64,000 bases of DNA. Source: Taxawa tesnikishii (nom. ined.) (Eukaryota; Ascomycota; Dothideomycetes; Dothideales). The stretch is taken from contig JAPDRO010000010.1 in NCBI GenBank assembly GCA_030247885.1, positions 868,001 to 932,000 of the forward strand. The letters are read 5' to 3'. This document shows positions 63,624-64,000 of the stretch, piece by piece. The stretch's first letter is position 1, and every line of letters starts with the position of its first letter. A program made the translations under genes and the position numbers. The notes beneath the pieces are model-generated. The model did not search any database. It saw only the letters and a program-made list of their open reading frames with translations, and had not been told where the DNA came from.

Positions 63624-64000
63624 ATGGCTTGTTCACGAAAGAGGGCTCGCTCGGTCGATGGCGGAGGAATATCTCTGCAACTACAGATCCAAACTCTTCA
63701 AGAAGTAGAAGACGCCCATCATAGGGATATCCTGGATCAACTTGACTACCTTCAGAGCCAGCTTGCGAACACCGGTTCATCAGCTCGGCCTTGCTTCAAG
63801 CGGCTGAAAACTAGTGATACCAGAGCGACAAAGTTGTTGGTGTCTACAGATACAAACCAATCGCAGTCTACATCCGGTTCTCCATGCCCTGCAACGCCCG
63901 TGAGCTCGATATTCCGAACTATCGTGGTAAACCTGATACACACTGTTGTTACTGAAGCATCTCGCAAAGCTACGAGTAAGTGCACCCGCTTTGTTAACAT
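63624..64000 (+). CDS. Partial hypothetical gene at the right edge
   Basis: ATG at 63624 (MACSRKRARSVDGGG, a basic N-terminus that could be a nuclear signal), then a short helical segment (LQIQTLQEVEDAHHRDILDQ). The exon stays open to a GTAAGT donor at 63976, where an intron probably begins; the rest lies outside the window. No domain seen. Confidence 0.5.
   Translation, partial: MACSRKRARSVDGGGISLQLQIQTLQEVEDAHHRDILDQLDYLQSQLANTGSSARPCFKRLKTSDTRATKLLVSTDTNQSQSTSGSPCPATPVSSIFRTIVVNLIHTVVTEASRKATSKCTRFVN

Noticed and set aside
1-64000. LTR, virus-like, CRISPR, rRNA or tRNA features
   Set aside because: No long direct terminal repeats, capsid or polymerase motifs, spaced repeat arrays, rRNA-like blocks or convincing tRNA B-box plus cloverleaf were found by reading; a profile search could still find a tRNA.

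Overview
The window reads as a transposon-rich accessory or subtelomere-like segment from a filamentous ascomycete (Pezizomycotina; a dothideomycete would fit, but I cannot prove the class). Reasons: genes carry 45-75 nt GT-AG introns, protein families are typically fungal (Zn2Cys6 regulator, hydrophobins, rhodopsin-like 7TM protein, GPI-anchored cupredoxin-like protein, hydroxyquinol dioxygenase relic), mobile DNA is dominated by Fot1/pogo and Tc1 elements with TA target duplications, and telomere-linked-helicase-type RecQ genes are present. I saw no rRNA, convincing tRNA, CRISPR or bacterial-style operon, and no LTR or virus-like element.

Layout. 1-3.6 kb: minus-strand DUF3505/RecQ helicase running off the left edge. 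3.9-4.4 kb: short direct repeats, a telomere-like palindrome and a transposon 3' stub. 4.8-14 kb: a gene island with a Cdc25-like phosphatase, a winged-helix/coiled-coil protein, an FHA-domain Chk2-like kinase and a helical protein; a 170-bp MITE lies inside it. 14.1-19 kb: three Fot1-type elements, one nested in another. 20-21.5 kb: rhodopsin-like membrane protein. 22-24.4 kb: a second, internally deleted helicase. 24.7-26.5 kb: a Fot1 element. 26.6-29.6 kb: two divergent hydrophobin-like genes. 31.4-32.9 kb: two abutting transposase fragments. 33.3-34.6 kb: BAH-PHD protein. 34.9-39.6 kb: a deleted pogo-like element joined at its terminal TA to a two-gene Tc1 element. 41.2 kb: second MITE. 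42.6-44.05 kb: Zn2Cys6 regulator. 44.9-51.1 kb: four mobile units, with a single relic exon of a dioxygenase caught between two of them. 52.5-57.5 kb: small fungal genes including a kinase-like protein. 57.8-59.6 kb: a mosaic Fot1 element. 60.2-64 kb: a 674-residue orphan, a GPI-anchored protein and a gene leaving the right edge.

Themes. (1) All Fot1/pogo-type ends here share one architecture: TA-ACGT, then a word repeated twice at a 17-bp period. The word differs between families while the spacing stays fixed. (2) The Fot1 elements recombine: one is a clear mosaic, one fuses the ends of two families, one carries different words at its two ends. (3) Many reading frames, in host genes as well as transposons, break at one-base shortfalls in homopolymers, so part of the apparent decay may be sequence error. 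(4) Other stops look like C:G to T:A repeat-induced point mutation. (5) The most interesting gene set is the accessory kinase/phosphatase/winged-helix island at 4.8-12 kb, which resembles paralogues of a cell-cycle checkpoint.
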